Of a stretch of 64,000 nucleotides of DNA, positions 16,981-27,596 are shown piece after piece. The translations under genes were made by a program, and so were the position numbers. Each line of letters begins with the position of its first letter. Position 1 is the stretch's first letter. Below the pieces are notes generated by a model. It was not told the DNA's origin. It saw only the letters and a list, made by a program, of their open reading frames with translations, and searched no databases. This DNA is from Thiosulfatihalobacter marinus. Its GTDB lineage: Bacteria > Pseudomonadota > Alphaproteobacteria > Rhodobacterales > Rhodobacteraceae. The stretch lies in the NCBI RefSeq assembly GCF_016019955.1, contig NZ_JAECRZ010000008.1:1-64000 (forward strand), read 5' to 3'.

Positions 16981-17907
16981 CTACGGCGTCAGACACCAGC
17001 GCATGATCGCCTTCTGGGCGTGCAGACGGTTTTCGGCCTCGTCGAAAATAACCGAATTCGGCCCGTCCATCACCCCGTTTGTGGCCTCTTCGTTCCGGTG
17101 CGCCGGCAGGCAATGCATGAACAGCGCATCCGGGTTGGCATGGCGCATCAGCTCTTCGTTCACCTGATAGGGGCGCAGCTGGTTGTGCCGCCGCTCGCGG
17201 GCCGACGGCGCGTCATGCATACTCACCCAGGTATCCGTCACCACAAGATCCGCCCCTGCAACCGCGCGGGCCGGGTCGCGGTCGATCTCGACCGAGACCC
17301 CCTTGGCGCGGGCCTGCTCGACAAAACCCATTTCCGGGTCCAGCGGTTCCGGCCCGGAAAAAACCAGGTCGAACCCGAATTGCCCGGCAGCATGGGCAAA
17401 GCTGGCAAACACGTTGTTGCCATCACCACACCACACCACCTTCTTGCCCGCGATCGGGCCGCGATGCTCCTCGAATGTCAGGATATCGGCCATGATCTGG
17501 CACGGATGGGTGCGATTGGTCAGCCCGTTGATCACCGGCACCGTGGCATGTTCCGCCATTTCCAGAAGCGTCGCCTCCTCGAAGGTACGGATCATGATCA
17601 GGTCCACATAGCGGCTCAGCACGCGCGCCGTGTCGGCCACGGTCTCGCCATGGCCCAGCTGCATCTCGCTGCCCGACAGAACCATGGTCTGCCCGCCCAT
17701 CTGACGCACGCCCACGTCAAAGGAAACCCGTGTCCGGGTGGACGGTTTTTCAAAGATCAGCGCCACCATGTTGTCCTTCAGTGGCAGATCATCATCGGGC
17801 GCCCCCCGGGGGCGGCCATTGCGGGCATTCTTGATCGCCTTGGCGTCGGCAATCATGCCGTGCAGCTCGGCAACGCTGGTCTTGTCGATATCCAGAAAGT
17901 GCTTCAT
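16981..17907 (-). CDS. argF: Ornithine carbamoyltransferase
   Basis: A 308-residue enzyme that makes citrulline from ornithine and carbamoyl phosphate in arginine synthesis. The carbamoyl-phosphate loop is [10 protein letters not shown] near residue 52, and the ornithine-binding/catalytic motif is [10 protein letters not shown] near 268, with the FxGDGNNV-type segment ([14 protein letters not shown]) between. It is 4 bp downstream of argD, in one transcript for two consecutive arginine steps. Confidence 0.95.
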   Translation of the reverse strand: MKHFLDIDKTSVAELHGMIADAKAIKNARNGRPRGAPDDDLPLKDNMVALIFEKPSTRTRVSFDVGVRQMGGQTMVLSGSEMQLGHGETVADTARVLSRYVDLIMIRTFEEATLLEMAEHATVPVINGLTNRTHPCQIMADILTFEEHRGPIAGKKVVWCGDGNNVFASFAHAAGQFGFDLVFSGPEPLDPEMGFVEQARAKGVSVEIDRDPARAVAGADLVVTDTWVSMHDAPSARERRHNQLRPYQVNEELMRHANPDALFMHCLPAHRNEEATNGVMDGPNSVIFDEAENRLHAQKAIMRWCLTP

Positions 17908-17911
17908 CGTC

Positions 17912-19096
17912 TCAATCCTTGTCAGCCGCGCTCACCTGCGACGCCGCCGCGTCCAGCCGGGCCACCGCCTCTGCGATCTCATCCTCGGAAATGGTCAGCG
18001 GCGGCAACAGGCGCACCACGTTGTCGGCGGCGGGCACGGTAATGACCTCGTTGTCATAGCCCGCCCTGACCACATCGGCATTCACCGCCTTGCATTTCAG
18101 CCCCAGCATCAGCCCGGCACCGCGCACCCCCTCGAACACGTCGGGATGCGCCGCGACCAGCCCCTCCAGCTTCTGACGCAGCATCCCGGCCTTGCGGTTC
18201 ACCGCATCCAGAAACTCCGGCGTGCTCACCACATCCATCACCGCGCAGCCCACGGCACAGGCCAGCGGATTGCCGCCATAGGTGCTGCCATGGGTGCCCG
18301 CCGTCATGCCGCCGGCGGCCTCTTCGGTGGCCAGAACCGCACCCAGCGGGAATCCCCCGCCAATGCCCTTGGCCACCATCATGATATCCGGCGTGATCCC
18401 GGCCCACTCATGCGCAAAAAGCCGCCCCGTTCGGCCAACCCCACATTGCACCTCGTCCAGGATCAACAGCACCCCGGCCGCGTCACAAATTTCGCGCAAC
18501 GCCTTCAATTCCGCGTCGCCCATCGGACGGATACCGCCTTCGCCCTGAATCGGTTCAACGATCACCGCAGCCGTCTGCGCGCCGATGGCGGCCTGCACGG
18601 CCTCTGGATCACCCCAGGGCACATGCAGAAAACCAGGCAGCAAGGGGCCAAAGCCCTTGGTCATCTTCTCGCTGCCCGCCGCCGCGATCCCGGCGCTTGA
18701 ACGGCCATGGAACGCGCCCTGGAAACCGATGATCTCCACCTTCTCGGGCTGGCCCTTTTCATACCAGTATTTGCGCGCCATCTTCACGGCCAGTTCACAG
18801 GCTTCGGTGCCGGAATTGGTGAAAAACACCGTATCGGCAAAGGTTTGCTCCACCAGCTTGTCCGCCAGCGCCTGCTGCTGCTCGATATTGTACAGGTTCG
18901 ACACATGCCACAGCTTGCCCGCCTGTTCGGTCAGCGCCGCCACCAGAACCGGGTTGGCATGGCCCAGCGCATTCACCGCGATCCCGGCCCCCAGGTCCAG
19001 GAAACGTCGGCCATCCGCCTCGATCATCCAGCTGCCTTCACCTTTGACAAAGGTCAAAGGCGCACGCGAATAGGTCGGAAGTACGGACGGGATCAT
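17912..19096 (-). CDS. argD: Acetylornithine aminotransferase
   Basis: A 394-residue class III PLP aminotransferase. Visible landmarks are the substrate-side [18 protein letters not shown] segment, the cofactor-phosphate contact GAFHGRS, the Asp of [14 protein letters not shown], and the PLP lysine in [15 protein letters not shown]. It transaminates N-acetylglutamate semialdehyde in arginine synthesis (and may serve in lysine synthesis). The ATG at 19096 is the family start. The 267 bp upstream to the next, divergent gene carry the promoter; a TGCGCC/GGCGCA inverted repeat lies near 19170. Confidence 0.93.
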   Translation of the reverse strand: MIPSVLPTYSRAPLTFVKGEGSWMIEADGRRFLDLGAGIAVNALGHANPVLVAALTEQAGKLWHVSNLYNIEQQQALADKLVEQTFADTVFFTNSGTEACELAVKMARKYWYEKGQPEKVEIIGFQGAFHGRSSAGIAAAGSEKMTKGFGPLLPGFLHVPWGDPEAVQAAIGAQTAAVIVEPIQGEGGIRPMGDAELKALREICDAAGVLLILDEVQCGVGRTGRLFAHEWAGITPDIMMVAKGIGGGFPLGAVLATEEAAGGMTAGTHGSTYGGNPLACAVGCAVMDVVSTPEFLDAVNRKAGMLRQKLEGLVAAHPDVFEGVRGAGLMLGLKCKAVNADVVRAGYDNEVITVPAADNVVRLLPPLTISEDEIAEAVARLDAAASQVSAADKD

Positions 19097-19363
19097 GGGA
19101 TCATCCTTCTTGATGTCTGAGCCCCAGTGACTGCACCACATGAGGCAACAAGGTCAACGATATTGGAAAAGACTGCGCCGATTTGTGGCGCAAAGATCAA
19201 ACGGGCCGATTACACGCGGGCGTGTCGGCGTCGCAGCTTGCGGATATATGTGCGTTTGATCATGGAGTCAGGCCATACTGTATCGCCGCGGATTTGCAAC
19301 CACAAAATCACCCCGGCGGAAATCGCGCTTGCACATGGCGCGGCCACGCGGCACTGATCGGGA

Positions 19364-20257
19364 ATGATGCGCGCGCCCACCCCCAACGCCGGCCTGGCCG
19401 CGGCCCTGACGCTGGTTGCCTCGGCCTTCGCGGCGGGAACCACCCTGCTGGCCAAGGCGCTTGGCAGCGGCGCGCTGGGGCCGGCACTGCACCCTTTGCA
19501 AATCAGCCAGGGCCGTTTTCTCTTTGCCTTCCTGATTTTCTCCACGGCGGCGCTGGTCCTGCGCCCGCGCATCACGCGCCCGGCGCTGGCCCTGCACCTG
19601 GGGCGCTCGGCACTGGGCTGGGCCGGGGTAACGCTGATGTTCGCCGCCGCATCCTTTATCCCGCTCTCGGATGCCACGGCCATCAGCTTTCTGAACCCGG
19701 TCTTCGGCATGTTGCTGGCGATCGTCTTTCTGGGCGAGCGTATCGGCCCCTGGCGCTGGCTCTCCGCCGCCATTGCCTTTGGCGGCGCACTCATCCTGTT
19801 GCGCCCCGGCTCGGGCACATTGCAGACCGGCGCGCTGCTGGCGCTCTTTGCGGCCATGGCCATAGGCGCCGAGCTGATCTTCATCAAGCTGCTGTCAGGC
19901 CGCGAGCGCCCGTTCCAGATATTGCTGATCAACAACGCCATTGGCCTCACCCTCGCCACCGCCGCCGCGCTGTTCGTCTGGCAACAGCCCAACGCCCAGC
20001 AATGGGCCGCGCTGGCGGGCATCGGCCTGCTGATGGCCGCCGCGCAAACCTGTTTTGTCAATGCCATGGCGCGCGCCGATGCCAGCTTTGTGTCGCCATT
20101 CTTCTACGCCACACTAGCCTTTGCCGCGCTTTATGACGCGCTGGTCTTCGCCGTTCTACCCGATGTCGTGTCCTGGATCGGTGCCGGGCTGATCCTGACC
20201 GCCGCCGCCATCCTTGTCTGGCGCGAAACCGGCCCACGCCGCCGCCGGACCCCCTGA
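19364..20257 (+). CDS. EamA/DMT-family permease
   Basis: A 297-residue inner-membrane protein with about ten hydrophobic segments in two EamA repeats (the first around TLMFAAASFIPLSDATAISFLNP, the second around ATAAALFVWQQPNAQQ to the end). This drug/metabolite transporter superfamily exports or imports small metabolites; the substrate cannot be told. It starts with ATG after a cggga sequence. It is followed by a convergent gene, with a terminator in the 63-bp gap. Confidence 0.85.
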   Translation: MMRAPTPNAGLAAALTLVASAFAAGTTLLAKALGSGALGPALHPLQISQGRFLFAFLIFSTAALVLRPRITRPALALHLGRSALGWAGVTLMFAAASFIPLSDATAISFLNPVFGMLLAIVFLGERIGPWRWLSAAIAFGGALILLRPGSGTLQTGALLALFAAMAIGAELIFIKLLSGRERPFQILLINNAIGLTLATAAALFVWQQPNAQQWAALAGIGLLMAAAQTCFVNAMARADASFVSPFFYATLAFAALYDALVFAVLPDVVSWIGAGLILTAAAILVWRETGPRRRRTP

Positions 20258-20267
20258 CCACGCCACG

Positions 20268-20298
20268 AAAAAGGGGGCCGCACCACGGCGCCGCCCCC
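20268..20298 (-). terminator. Intrinsic terminator after the beta-helix gene
   Basis: Read on the minus strand, gggggc and gcccccttttt form a hairpin with a T tract; the loop holds a further ggcgcc palindrome. It begins 23 nt after the stop of the 760-residue beta-helix gene and also lies just past the convergent permease gene. Confidence 0.75.
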
Positions 20299-20320
20299 TC
20301 GTCTTGCCTGTACCTCGGCC

Positions 20321-22603
20321 TCAATCCATCCGCAGCGTCACCGAAACATCCCCCGTAACCGGCGTTTCCCAGTTCAGCACCACCTGATCGCCATTCGCCC
20401 CCTGCTCCAGGCTGACAAAGGGCGTGCTGTACACAGTCTGGTTCGATCCGTCCCGAATGCGCGAGGTCGCCACCACGGCCTCCACCCTGCGCGTACGCCC
20501 GCCAAAGGGCAACTCGCCATCCGTATCGATGGTCCAGGTCGCACTCGCCGTTTTCTGGCCATGCTCCACCACCAGCGGGTTGTAGATCGGCGTTCCGATA
20601 CTGTGGAACGTATTGCCCGCCACCACCACGTTCTTGCCGCGCGTCATGTCAAGATCGGCAAAGCTGGTGTCCACCCGATCCACCCGGTCTATCGAACCGT
20701 TGATCGAGCGGAACTTGTTACCGCTCACATTCAGCCCGGTGATGGAATGACCCGTTCCAAAGGGCTTGATCACCAGATAGGCGAACCATGGCGCCACGTC
20801 TCCCGACAGGAACACGTTGTCCGTCACCGACAAGGCGCCAAAGCTGAACCCGCCGGTGAAATCCGGCTCGCTGTCATACTCGTTGGTCCATTCGATCGTG
20901 CAATTGTCCACGTAATTGCCGTCAATCGTGGTCGAGGTATAGCCCTGCGCCAGCACGATCCCCCCGGTGCGCACCCCGTCGGACTGGCCGTCACCCTGGA
21001 AAAAATGGTTGCCCGTGATCGTCGAATTGGTGCCGCCAATCACCGCGAAATGCCGAAACTGGCTGGCCCGGTTGTTGCGCAGCTTGACGTCATTGGCATT
21101 GCAGTTGATCGCCACCGAGGTGCGATCCTGCGCGCGCAAATCGCCCTCGCCGGTCAGGAACTGGCAGCGGTCGATCAACATTCCCTGACAGCCTTCGCCA
21201 ATCGATGTAATGCCCCGGTCGCGCGGCCGCGTGATGAAACTGTCCCGCAGATGAAACACCACCCCGTTGGGCGCCAGCATGATCCCGCTGGCCAGCCCGT
21301 TGCACAGCAGTTCGACATTGGCCAGCTGGAATTGCGAAATCTTGGTGAAGCCGCTGAAATCCAACAGATACCTGAACCGGGTGAAGGTGAAATTCTGCGT
21401 GCCGTCAGCATCGTACAGCGGCTGGCTCAGCGTCACCTCCTGGGCCCCGATACTCTTGGAATGCACATAGACCTCGCGCCCCACTCCGTTGCCGGTCACA
21501 AGCGCGCCCACCGGGATATTGGCCACGTTCGTGACATTGCGCAACGTGCGCCCGTCGCTGGGTGAATAGGTCGCCTGGCTTGTCACCACCTCCGGCTCCC
21601 AGGCGGTGTCGCCGCTGACATAGAACTGCCCGTTCGCAATCACCCGGCGCTGCGCATATTGCGTGCGGTTGGGCACCGCGGCCTGAAGATCGATCGGCCC
21701 GGTGATCACGATACGCCGTCCGCCCATGTCCAGGCTCTCATGGTCTGCATTGTTCAGCAGCGACTGGAACGCCTTGCGAAACGCCAGTTCCTCGTCGCCA
21801 AACGCATCGATATAGGCCGGCAGATCGAAATTGCGCGTCAGCGACAGGATCGAGTCGGTCCCCATCGTCACCGTACCCTCGAATGTCACCCGGCTGTCAA
21901 AGGTCACGCTGCTGCCCAGGAAAAACGTCCCCTCCGACACCAGAACATGGCGCCCGCCGGCCGCCGCGTCGGCCGCTTCAAAAGCCGCCGCATCGTCGGT
22001 GACGCCATCGCCCACCGCGCCGTAATCCTTCACATCCACCCAGCTCATCATCTCGCGCAGATAGGCAGAGGTGACATCCTCGATCACGATGTCGTCTATG
22101 CGCACCACACCGCCATTGGCGCCCAGCAGATCCAGCCCGAAATGCCCGTATTCCGGCGTTCCGCCCCAGACCATGTCAACCCCGCCGCGCGCACCGGTCC
22201 CGACAATGGCCGACACCTCGACCACCTCGCCATAGCTGTCCAGCGTGACGGTTTCCCCCACCTCGGTCAGCCCGCTGACATAGGTGTCATTGCCCTGCCC
22301 GGCCCATCCGGCAATCCGTACCGAAGGCAGGTTGCCGCTCACCGCCTTCACCCGCGCCGTGATGCGCAAATAGCACCCGGGCAGGATCGGGGTTTCGCCC
22401 ATGTAACGCAGCTTCTGCGTCGAGGCGGTTTTCAGAAGCTCAAGACAGCCGCCGAAATCCTGATCCGCCGGCACAATGGCGGCATTGACCGCGTTCTCAT
22501 AGGTGTCCTGCCCCGGCCGTCCATCCTGGCTCGACCAGACATCCAGCCCATCCCCGAACTCGGGCGGCATAAACAGCACGCCATCCGTAATCGCCTTGTT
22601 CAT
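20321..22603 (-). CDS. Right-handed parallel beta-helix (pectate-lyase-like) protein
   Basis: A 760-residue protein with no signal peptide. The first 180 residues form a beta-rich module (DGLDVWSSQDGRPGQDTY onward) that resembles a carbohydrate-binding fold. At about 190 a pectate lyase/GH28-type start follows (VDVKDYGAVGDGVTDDAAAFEAA), then many beta-helix turns rich in Asn, Gly, Ser and Val (for example NSTITGNHFFQGDG, STTIDGNYVDNCTI, GLNVSGNKF). Such folds bind or cleave acidic polysaccharides; phage tailspikes use the same layout. I recall close homologues in Rhodobacteraceae of unknown role. Start at 22603 is the ATG before the conserved N-terminus. Enzyme activity is not shown. Confidence 0.7.
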   Translation of the reverse strand: MNKAITDGVLFMPPEFGDGLDVWSSQDGRPGQDTYENAVNAAIVPADQDFGGCLELLKTASTQKLRYMGETPILPGCYLRITARVKAVSGNLPSVRIAGWAGQGNDTYVSGLTEVGETVTLDSYGEVVEVSAIVGTGARGGVDMVWGGTPEYGHFGLDLLGANGGVVRIDDIVIEDVTSAYLREMMSWVDVKDYGAVGDGVTDDAAAFEAADAAAGGRHVLVSEGTFFLGSSVTFDSRVTFEGTVTMGTDSILSLTRNFDLPAYIDAFGDEELAFRKAFQSLLNNADHESLDMGGRRIVITGPIDLQAAVPNRTQYAQRRVIANGQFYVSGDTAWEPEVVTSQATYSPSDGRTLRNVTNVANIPVGALVTGNGVGREVYVHSKSIGAQEVTLSQPLYDADGTQNFTFTRFRYLLDFSGFTKISQFQLANVELLCNGLASGIMLAPNGVVFHLRDSFITRPRDRGITSIGEGCQGMLIDRCQFLTGEGDLRAQDRTSVAINCNANDVKLRNNRASQFRHFAVIGGTNSTITGNHFFQGDGQSDGVRTGGIVLAQGYTSTTIDGNYVDNCTIEWTNEYDSEPDFTGGFSFGALSVTDNVFLSGDVAPWFAYLVIKPFGTGHSITGLNVSGNKFRSINGSIDRVDRVDTSFADLDMTRGKNVVVAGNTFHSIGTPIYNPLVVEHGQKTASATWTIDTDGELPFGGRTRRVEAVVATSRIRDGSNQTVYSTPFVSLEQGANGDQVVLNWETPVTGDVSVTLRMD

Positions 22604-22872
22604 CAATTCCCTTTCCGCACCCGCATTGCACGCGGTGCCGTTTGCTGCTGCTTTACACAAAGCCCGGCAGACACGCCGGCGCAGCACGGGAATATCAAAA
22701 CCGGCGTTAGCCCCGGCTTAGGCAACCGTGACGGTGCCCTGCCGATCCGCGCAACACCCCGCCCGGATCACGCCCGGATCCCCCCTGGCCACGGGCGGAA
22801 CGGCAATACCGCCTTGTCGGCCAGGGCCGGCAAGGCGCGTACCTGCGTGCGCCGCAGGCGCACCCGATCGGA

Positions 22873-24447
22873 TCAGGCCAGTTCGCCCGCCAGTCCCCTG
22901 TCGATCAGGGCGATGGTCTCCTCCACGCCGTAAAGCGCGATGAACCCGCCAAACCGCGGCCCCTGGCTGGCGCCAAGCAACACCTCATAAAGCGCCTTGA
23001 ACCAGTCGCGCATCGGGTCGAACCGCTCACGCCCGACCGAAAAGACCAGCGATTGCAGCGCGTCGCCATCCAGCCCGCCATCCCAGGCTTTCAGCTTGTC
23101 GCGCAGGTCTTCCAACGCCTCGCGCTCGGGCGCGGTGGGCGCGCGATAGGTCTTGGCCGGTTTCACGAAATCATTGTAATAGCGCACCGCGAACCCGGCC
23201 GCCGCGTCCAGATCGGGATGGGTCTCGGCCCGCGCCTGTGGCGCATAGCGCCGGATGAACCCCCACAGCTGATCCTTCTCCTCGGCCCCCGCCACCGAGG
23301 CCAGGTTCAGCAGCATCGCGAAAGGCACCACCAGGTTGCTCTCGGGCACGTCGCCACCGTGAATGTGATACACCGGATTGTTCAGCTGCGCCTTCGGATC
23401 CTGCCCCGGATAGGCGCGCAGCTGCTGGTGATATTCATCCACCGCCTTGGGGATGACATCGAAATACAGCCGCTTGGCCGTCTTCGGCTTCTGGTACATG
23501 AAATATTGCAGGCTCTCGGGCGCGGCATAGGTCAGCCACTCCTCCATCGACAGGCCATTGCCCTTCGACTTGGAAATCTTCTGCCCCTGCTCGTCATTGA
23601 ACAGCTCATAGCTCAGGCTCTCCGGCGGGCGCTGGCCCAGCGCGCGGCAAATCCTGCCCGATTGCGTCACACTGTCGATCAGATCCTTGCCCGACATCTC
23701 GTAATCCACGCCCAGCGCCGCCCAGCGCAGCGCCCAGTCCGGCTTCCACTGCATCTTCACATGGCCGCCCGTGACCGGCACTTCCATGCGCTCGCCATCC
23801 GGCTCTTCATATACGATGGTGCCCCTGGCGACATTGCGCTCCAGCGTGGGCACCTGCAACACATGCCCGGTCCGGGGCGATACCGGCAGGAAGGGCGAAT
23901 AGGTCGCCTGCCGTTCGGCCCCCAGCGTCGGCAGCATGATTTCCATGATCTTGTCGAACCGCTCCAGCGCAACCAGCAGCATCTCGTCGAACCGGCCCGA
24001 CCGGTAATACTCGGTCGCGCTGGCGAACTCGTACTCAAAGCCAAAGGAATCCAGAAAGGCGCACAGCCGCGCGTTGTTATGCTGGGCAAAGCCGTCATGG
24101 GTGCCGAACGGGTCGCGCACCCTGGTCAGCGGCAGGTGCAGATCCTGCTTCAGCTCTTCCTGCATCGGCAGGTTGGTCGGCACCTTGCGGAATCCGTCCA
24201 TGTCATCGGAAAAACAGATCAACCGCGTGGGTATATCGCTGATCTGTTCAAACGCGTGGCGCACCATCGACGTGCGCGCCACTTCGCCAAACGTGCCGAT
24301 ATGGGGCAGCCCGCTCGGGCCATAACCCGTCTGGAACAGCACGTATCCCTTTTCCGGCGCCTTGTCCTTGTAGCGTTTGAGCAGCCGGCGCGCCTCTTCA
24401 AAGGGCCAGGCTTTCGAAACAAGGGCTGCGTCACGCAGGTCAGACAT
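22873..24447 (-). CDS. lysS: Lysyl-tRNA synthetase, class I
   Basis: A 524-residue class I LysRS, the archaeal-type enzyme used by alphaproteobacteria in place of the class II form. The HIGH-like motif is [10 protein letters not shown] near residue 49, and the KMSKS motif is KISKSKGNG near 288. It charges tRNA-Lys with lysine in the cytoplasm. It is transcribed alone and is divergent from the TerB-like gene; its downstream 269 bp hold only a small GTGCGCC/GGCGCAC hairpin without a T tract at 22847-22863. Confidence 0.95.
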   Translation of the reverse strand: MSDLRDAALVSKAWPFEEARRLLKRYKDKAPEKGYVLFQTGYGPSGLPHIGTFGEVARTSMVRHAFEQISDIPTRLICFSDDMDGFRKVPTNLPMQEELKQDLHLPLTRVRDPFGTHDGFAQHNNARLCAFLDSFGFEYEFASATEYYRSGRFDEMLLVALERFDKIMEIMLPTLGAERQATYSPFLPVSPRTGHVLQVPTLERNVARGTIVYEEPDGERMEVPVTGGHVKMQWKPDWALRWAALGVDYEMSGKDLIDSVTQSGRICRALGQRPPESLSYELFNDEQGQKISKSKGNGLSMEEWLTYAAPESLQYFMYQKPKTAKRLYFDVIPKAVDEYHQQLRAYPGQDPKAQLNNPVYHIHGGDVPESNLVVPFAMLLNLASVAGAEEKDQLWGFIRRYAPQARAETHPDLDAAAGFAVRYYNDFVKPAKTYRAPTAPEREALEDLRDKLKAWDGGLDGDALQSLVFSVGRERFDPMRDWFKALYEVLLGASQGPRFGGFIALYGVEETIALIDRGLAGELA

Positions 24448-24581
24448 GGGAGTCTCCGGTTCAGGTGGGAATCAACACGCCGGGGCGCGATATCGCCACG
24501 GCAATGCGCTGCATTCCTATTGCCCCTGACGGCGCCAGTCAATATTCTGCACTGCAACACCGTTTTCACAAGGACATCATC

Positions 24582-25004
24582 GTGCCCAACGACATCTTTA
24601 CCCCACTGACCCCTCAGGATTGTCTGGTGGCCGTGATGGTCGCCGTCTCCGCCAGCGACGAAAACATCCGCACCGCCGAACTGGTCAAGATCCAGACCGC
24701 CGTGAACAACCTGCCGATTTTCGCACAATACGATATCGACCGGATGAAAACCGTCAGCCAGATCGTGTTCGACCTGTTCGAACAGGAAGACGGGCTGTCG
24801 GCCCTGTTCGGCCTGGTGCGCGACAACCTGCCCGAACGGCTTTTCGAAACCGCCTATGCGCTGGCCTGCGACGTGGCCGCCGCCGACGGGGCGCTGGCCG
24901 AACCGGAATTGCGCCTGCTCGAGGAAATCCGCTACGAGCTGGACATCGATCGCCTGCATGCCGCCGGCATCGAGCGCGGCGCCCGCGCCCGCCACATGAC
25001 CTGA
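24582..25004 (+). CDS. TerB-family protein
   Basis: A 140-residue alpha-helical protein of the TerB/DjlA-N type. The repeated pattern of acidic helices (LVAVMVAVSASDENIRTAEL and ALACDVAAADGALAEPELRLL) matches the metal-binding helical bundle of this family, linked loosely to tellurite resistance and stress. The GTG at 24582 is chosen because aagga lies 7 nt upstream and the domain starts there; an ATG-led frame extends 39 codons further upstream but resembles no known protein. Its stop abuts the stop of the convergent next gene with no gap. Confidence 0.7.
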   Translation: MPNDIFTPLTPQDCLVAVMVAVSASDENIRTAELVKIQTAVNNLPIFAQYDIDRMKTVSQIVFDLFEQEDGLSALFGLVRDNLPERLFETAYALACDVAAADGALAEPELRLLEEIRYELDIDRLHAAGIERGARARHMT

Positions 25005-26030
25005 TCACGCGCCGTTCAGGATTTCGGGCAGCGCCGGGCGCACGCCCAGCCCCAACAGGTATTCCACCGTTGCGCGAACATCGCGCGACGACCGGGCCGG
25101 TCCCTCCGCCAGACGGCCCCGGGGCGCGATGCCATGCCCGGCTGCGGCCAGCCACAAATCGTCCGTGCCCGGCACATTCCAGCGATGCTGCCGCCAGCCA
25201 TCGCCGCTGCCCCGCGCGTGATCCGCCGTGATCAACAGCGTCACCCGCCGCCCCGTTGCCGCCTGCCGCGCCAGCTCCGTTGCCAGGGCGCGGATATAGC
25301 CGTCATACTCGCGCAGCAAACGCAGATAGGCCGGGTAGTTTCCCACATGCGCCGCCGGGTCTGTCTCTTCCAGGGCGATATACAAAAACCGTGGCGGCGC
25401 GGCGCGCAGCCGTTGCAGGGCGGCGTCGATGATCGCGGCGTCGCGCGCGCCCCATTCCGGTGCCGTCTGCCTGGGCGCCCCCGCATAGCCGCGCCGCAAC
25501 CCCGCCGAACAGCGCGGCTGCGCCTCTGGCGGCACCCGCAATGCCGGGCATAACGCGCCATAGCTGGTGAATACCCCAAGCGCCCCGGCGCCAAACCGGT
25601 CCACAACCGATGTGATCAGCGTACCGCCGCGCACCGGCGGGCATTCATTGCGCAAACACGCCGTCACCCGCCCGGCAAACAGCGCCTGGTAATTGGGCAT
25701 GCTCACGCCCACGGGATGCCCCAGCCCAAACCGGCTGCCCCGCGCCGGATCGCCCAGAAACACCCCCTCGGGAACCAGCGCGCCCATCAGGAACGGCATC
25801 AACGTGCCGCGGGGGTCGCCGCCCGCGCCCGACAGGCCGGGATCCGCGCCCAGCAACAATTCACGCATCCGCACGCCATCCAGCGTCAGCAACACAACCG
25901 TGTCCGCAGGCACGGCCAGCGGCGCGCGGCGCGCATCGCGCGTGCCCGACCACGCCACCAGCGCCACGGCCAGCCACAACGCCAACACGCCGCCGAACAA
26001 TACCGCCAACCGGCCGGCCTTACGCGTCAT
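25005..26030 (-). CDS. Membrane-anchored alkaline-phosphatase-superfamily protein
   Basis: A 341-residue protein with one N-terminal hydrophobic segment (LAVLFGGVLALWLAVALVAW, residues 8-27) and an external domain of the alkaline phosphatase/phosphodiesterase superfamily. Candidate metal ligands are the Asp in VVLLTLDGVR, the Asp/His in EETDPAAHVGNY, the Asp-His in LITADHARG, and a late His. It resembles sulfatase-like or type I phosphodiesterase enzymes, but the nucleophile is not certain and the substrate is unknown. It overlaps the dacB gene upstream by 11 bp, so the two are co-translated envelope proteins. Confidence 0.65.
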   Translation of the reverse strand: MTRKAGRLAVLFGGVLALWLAVALVAWSGTRDARRAPLAVPADTVVLLTLDGVRMRELLLGADPGLSGAGGDPRGTLMPFLMGALVPEGVFLGDPARGSRFGLGHPVGVSMPNYQALFAGRVTACLRNECPPVRGGTLITSVVDRFGAGALGVFTSYGALCPALRVPPEAQPRCSAGLRRGYAGAPRQTAPEWGARDAAIIDAALQRLRAAPPRFLYIALEETDPAAHVGNYPAYLRLLREYDGYIRALATELARQAATGRRVTLLITADHARGSGDGWRQHRWNVPGTDDLWLAAAGHGIAPRGRLAEGPARSSRDVRATVEYLLGLGVRPALPEILNGA

Positions 26031-27510
26031 ACACGATGCTCCACCGTTCCAGCAGGGCCTGCTGCAACCCTTTTGCCTTGCGATTCCATGTGCGTGCCCC
26101 CTTGGGGCGTTCGCGGTCCGGGCCGATCAGACGCTCCCGCGCGCCGGTGTCGGACACGAAAATCGCAAAGGCCATCTCCCGCCCGCCCGGCGCCTTTACA
26201 TAGCCCGCCAATCCGCTCACGAAATGCAAAGTCCCGGTCTTGGCAAACACTTTCAGCGGGTGGTTCCTGTCCACCCTGCCGTCGCGCCCCCGCAGGAACA
26301 CCGGTTTGAGAATCGGCTCCAGCTCCTGCCGTTCGCGCGCCCGGCTCAACACCCGCACCAAACCGTCCGCCTGCATCCGCGAGGCTTCGCCCAGCCCGGA
26401 ATGATCCACCAATGCCGCACCGGCCATGCCCAGCGCCTCGCCCGCCCAGGCATTCATTGCCGCCGCCGACGATCGTGGCCCGGTCAGCCCGGCCCCGCGG
26501 GCGCGGCTGGCGGCCATGCCCACCATCTCGGCGGTGATGTTGGTGGAATATTTCAGCATGGCCCGCAGGATGTCGCGCAACGGAGCGCTTGACACGCGCG
26601 CCACCGCGGTGCCGCGCGGCGCCACCTGCGTGCGCCGGGGCGCCTTCAGCACGATCCCATGCGCCCGCGCCAATGTCTGGAACACTTCTCCGGCATAAAT
26701 CTCGGGCGCGCGCACCGGCAGCCACCGCGCCCCGCCCTTGCCCAACGCGCCGCGCGCCACGGTCCATTGATCCACGCCATTGACCTGCCGGTAGGTGTAA
26801 ACCGGCGTCTTGCGGTCGACGACCTTCATCCTGGCCACGCTGACCTCGGGGCGATACCGGTCCGACCGCGCGTCCATCGTTACCTGATACTTACCCACAC
26901 CGGGTTTCCACTCGAAATATACCCGGTTGAAATTCAGCGACAGACCGGACAGCGACGGGTTGTAAGCGGCGTGAACGGGTTGCCTGTTGTCAATCCGCGC
27001 CACATCCGGCAACGCCCCGCCCCAGACAAGAAACCGCCCCGTCACCTCGCGGATACCGGCGGCCTTGACCTGCCGCGCCAGTTCGGCCAGCGCGGTCGTG
27101 TCCAGCGTCGGATCGCCGCCACCCCGCAGCACCAGATCGCCCCGCAATCGCCCGTTGGAAACCTCGCCCACCGCGATCACGCTGGTGACAAACCGGTGTT
27201 CGCCCCCCAAAGTGTCCAGCGCATACAGCGCCGTCAGCGCCTTGGTCACGCTGGCCGGGGGCTGGGCGCTTTGGGCCTCATGCCCCTCCAGCATCTCGCC
27301 GGTTGCCGCATCCGCGACCGCGAAACTGACCTTGCCACTTACCCCGGCGGCATCGATCAGCGTACCCACATCGGGCGCCGCACGTGGCCCCGGGCCAAAC
27401 GGCCGCACAACAGGGCGCAGCGAAACCGTCGGCGGGCCGGCCCATAGCGGCACCGCAGAACTGCTCAGCAGCCCCGCCAGAAAAACACGTCGGGAAAGGG
27501 TCTTGGCCAT
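26020..27510 (-). CDS. dacB: D-alanyl-D-alanine carboxypeptidase/endopeptidase (PBP4 type)
   Basis: A 496-residue penicillin-binding protein of class C (PBP4/DacB, MEROPS S13). A signal peptide (FLAGLLSSSAVPLWA) is followed by the catalytic SXXK as SVTK near residue 83, SXN as STN near 320, and KTG (FAKTGTLHF) near 426. It trims D-Ala or cleaves cross-links of peptidoglycan in the periplasm. The N-terminal Met is used. It overlaps the downstream phosphatase-like gene. Confidence 0.9.
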   Translation of the reverse strand: MAKTLSRRVFLAGLLSSSAVPLWAGPPTVSLRPVVRPFGPGPRAAPDVGTLIDAAGVSGKVSFAVADAATGEMLEGHEAQSAQPPASVTKALTALYALDTLGGEHRFVTSVIAVGEVSNGRLRGDLVLRGGGDPTLDTTALAELARQVKAAGIREVTGRFLVWGGALPDVARIDNRQPVHAAYNPSLSGLSLNFNRVYFEWKPGVGKYQVTMDARSDRYRPEVSVARMKVVDRKTPVYTYRQVNGVDQWTVARGALGKGGARWLPVRAPEIYAGEVFQTLARAHGIVLKAPRRTQVAPRGTAVARVSSAPLRDILRAMLKYSTNITAEMVGMAASRARGAGLTGPRSSAAAMNAWAGEALGMAGAALVDHSGLGEASRMQADGLVRVLSRARERQELEPILKPVFLRGRDGRVDRNHPLKVFAKTGTLHFVSGLAGYVKAPGGREMAFAIFVSDTGARERLIGPDRERPKGARTWNRKAKGLQQALLERWSIVYDA

Positions 27511-27596
27511 GGGCCGACACTAACCCCGCCGCGCCGCGCCTTACAAGCGGCTACATCTCGCTTTTGGCCCGCCGGTCCACGTGCTAAGCCCGACGC

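Noticed and set aside
19127-19357. 76-codon plus-strand frame upstream of the EamA permease
   Set aside because: It has no ribosome-binding site and spans the argD promoter region; the product matches nothing recognisable.
22847-22863. GTGCGCC/GGCGCAC hairpin as the lysS terminator
   Set aside because: No T tract follows on either strand and a competing CCTGCG/CGCAGG pairing exists, so it was not listed as a terminator.
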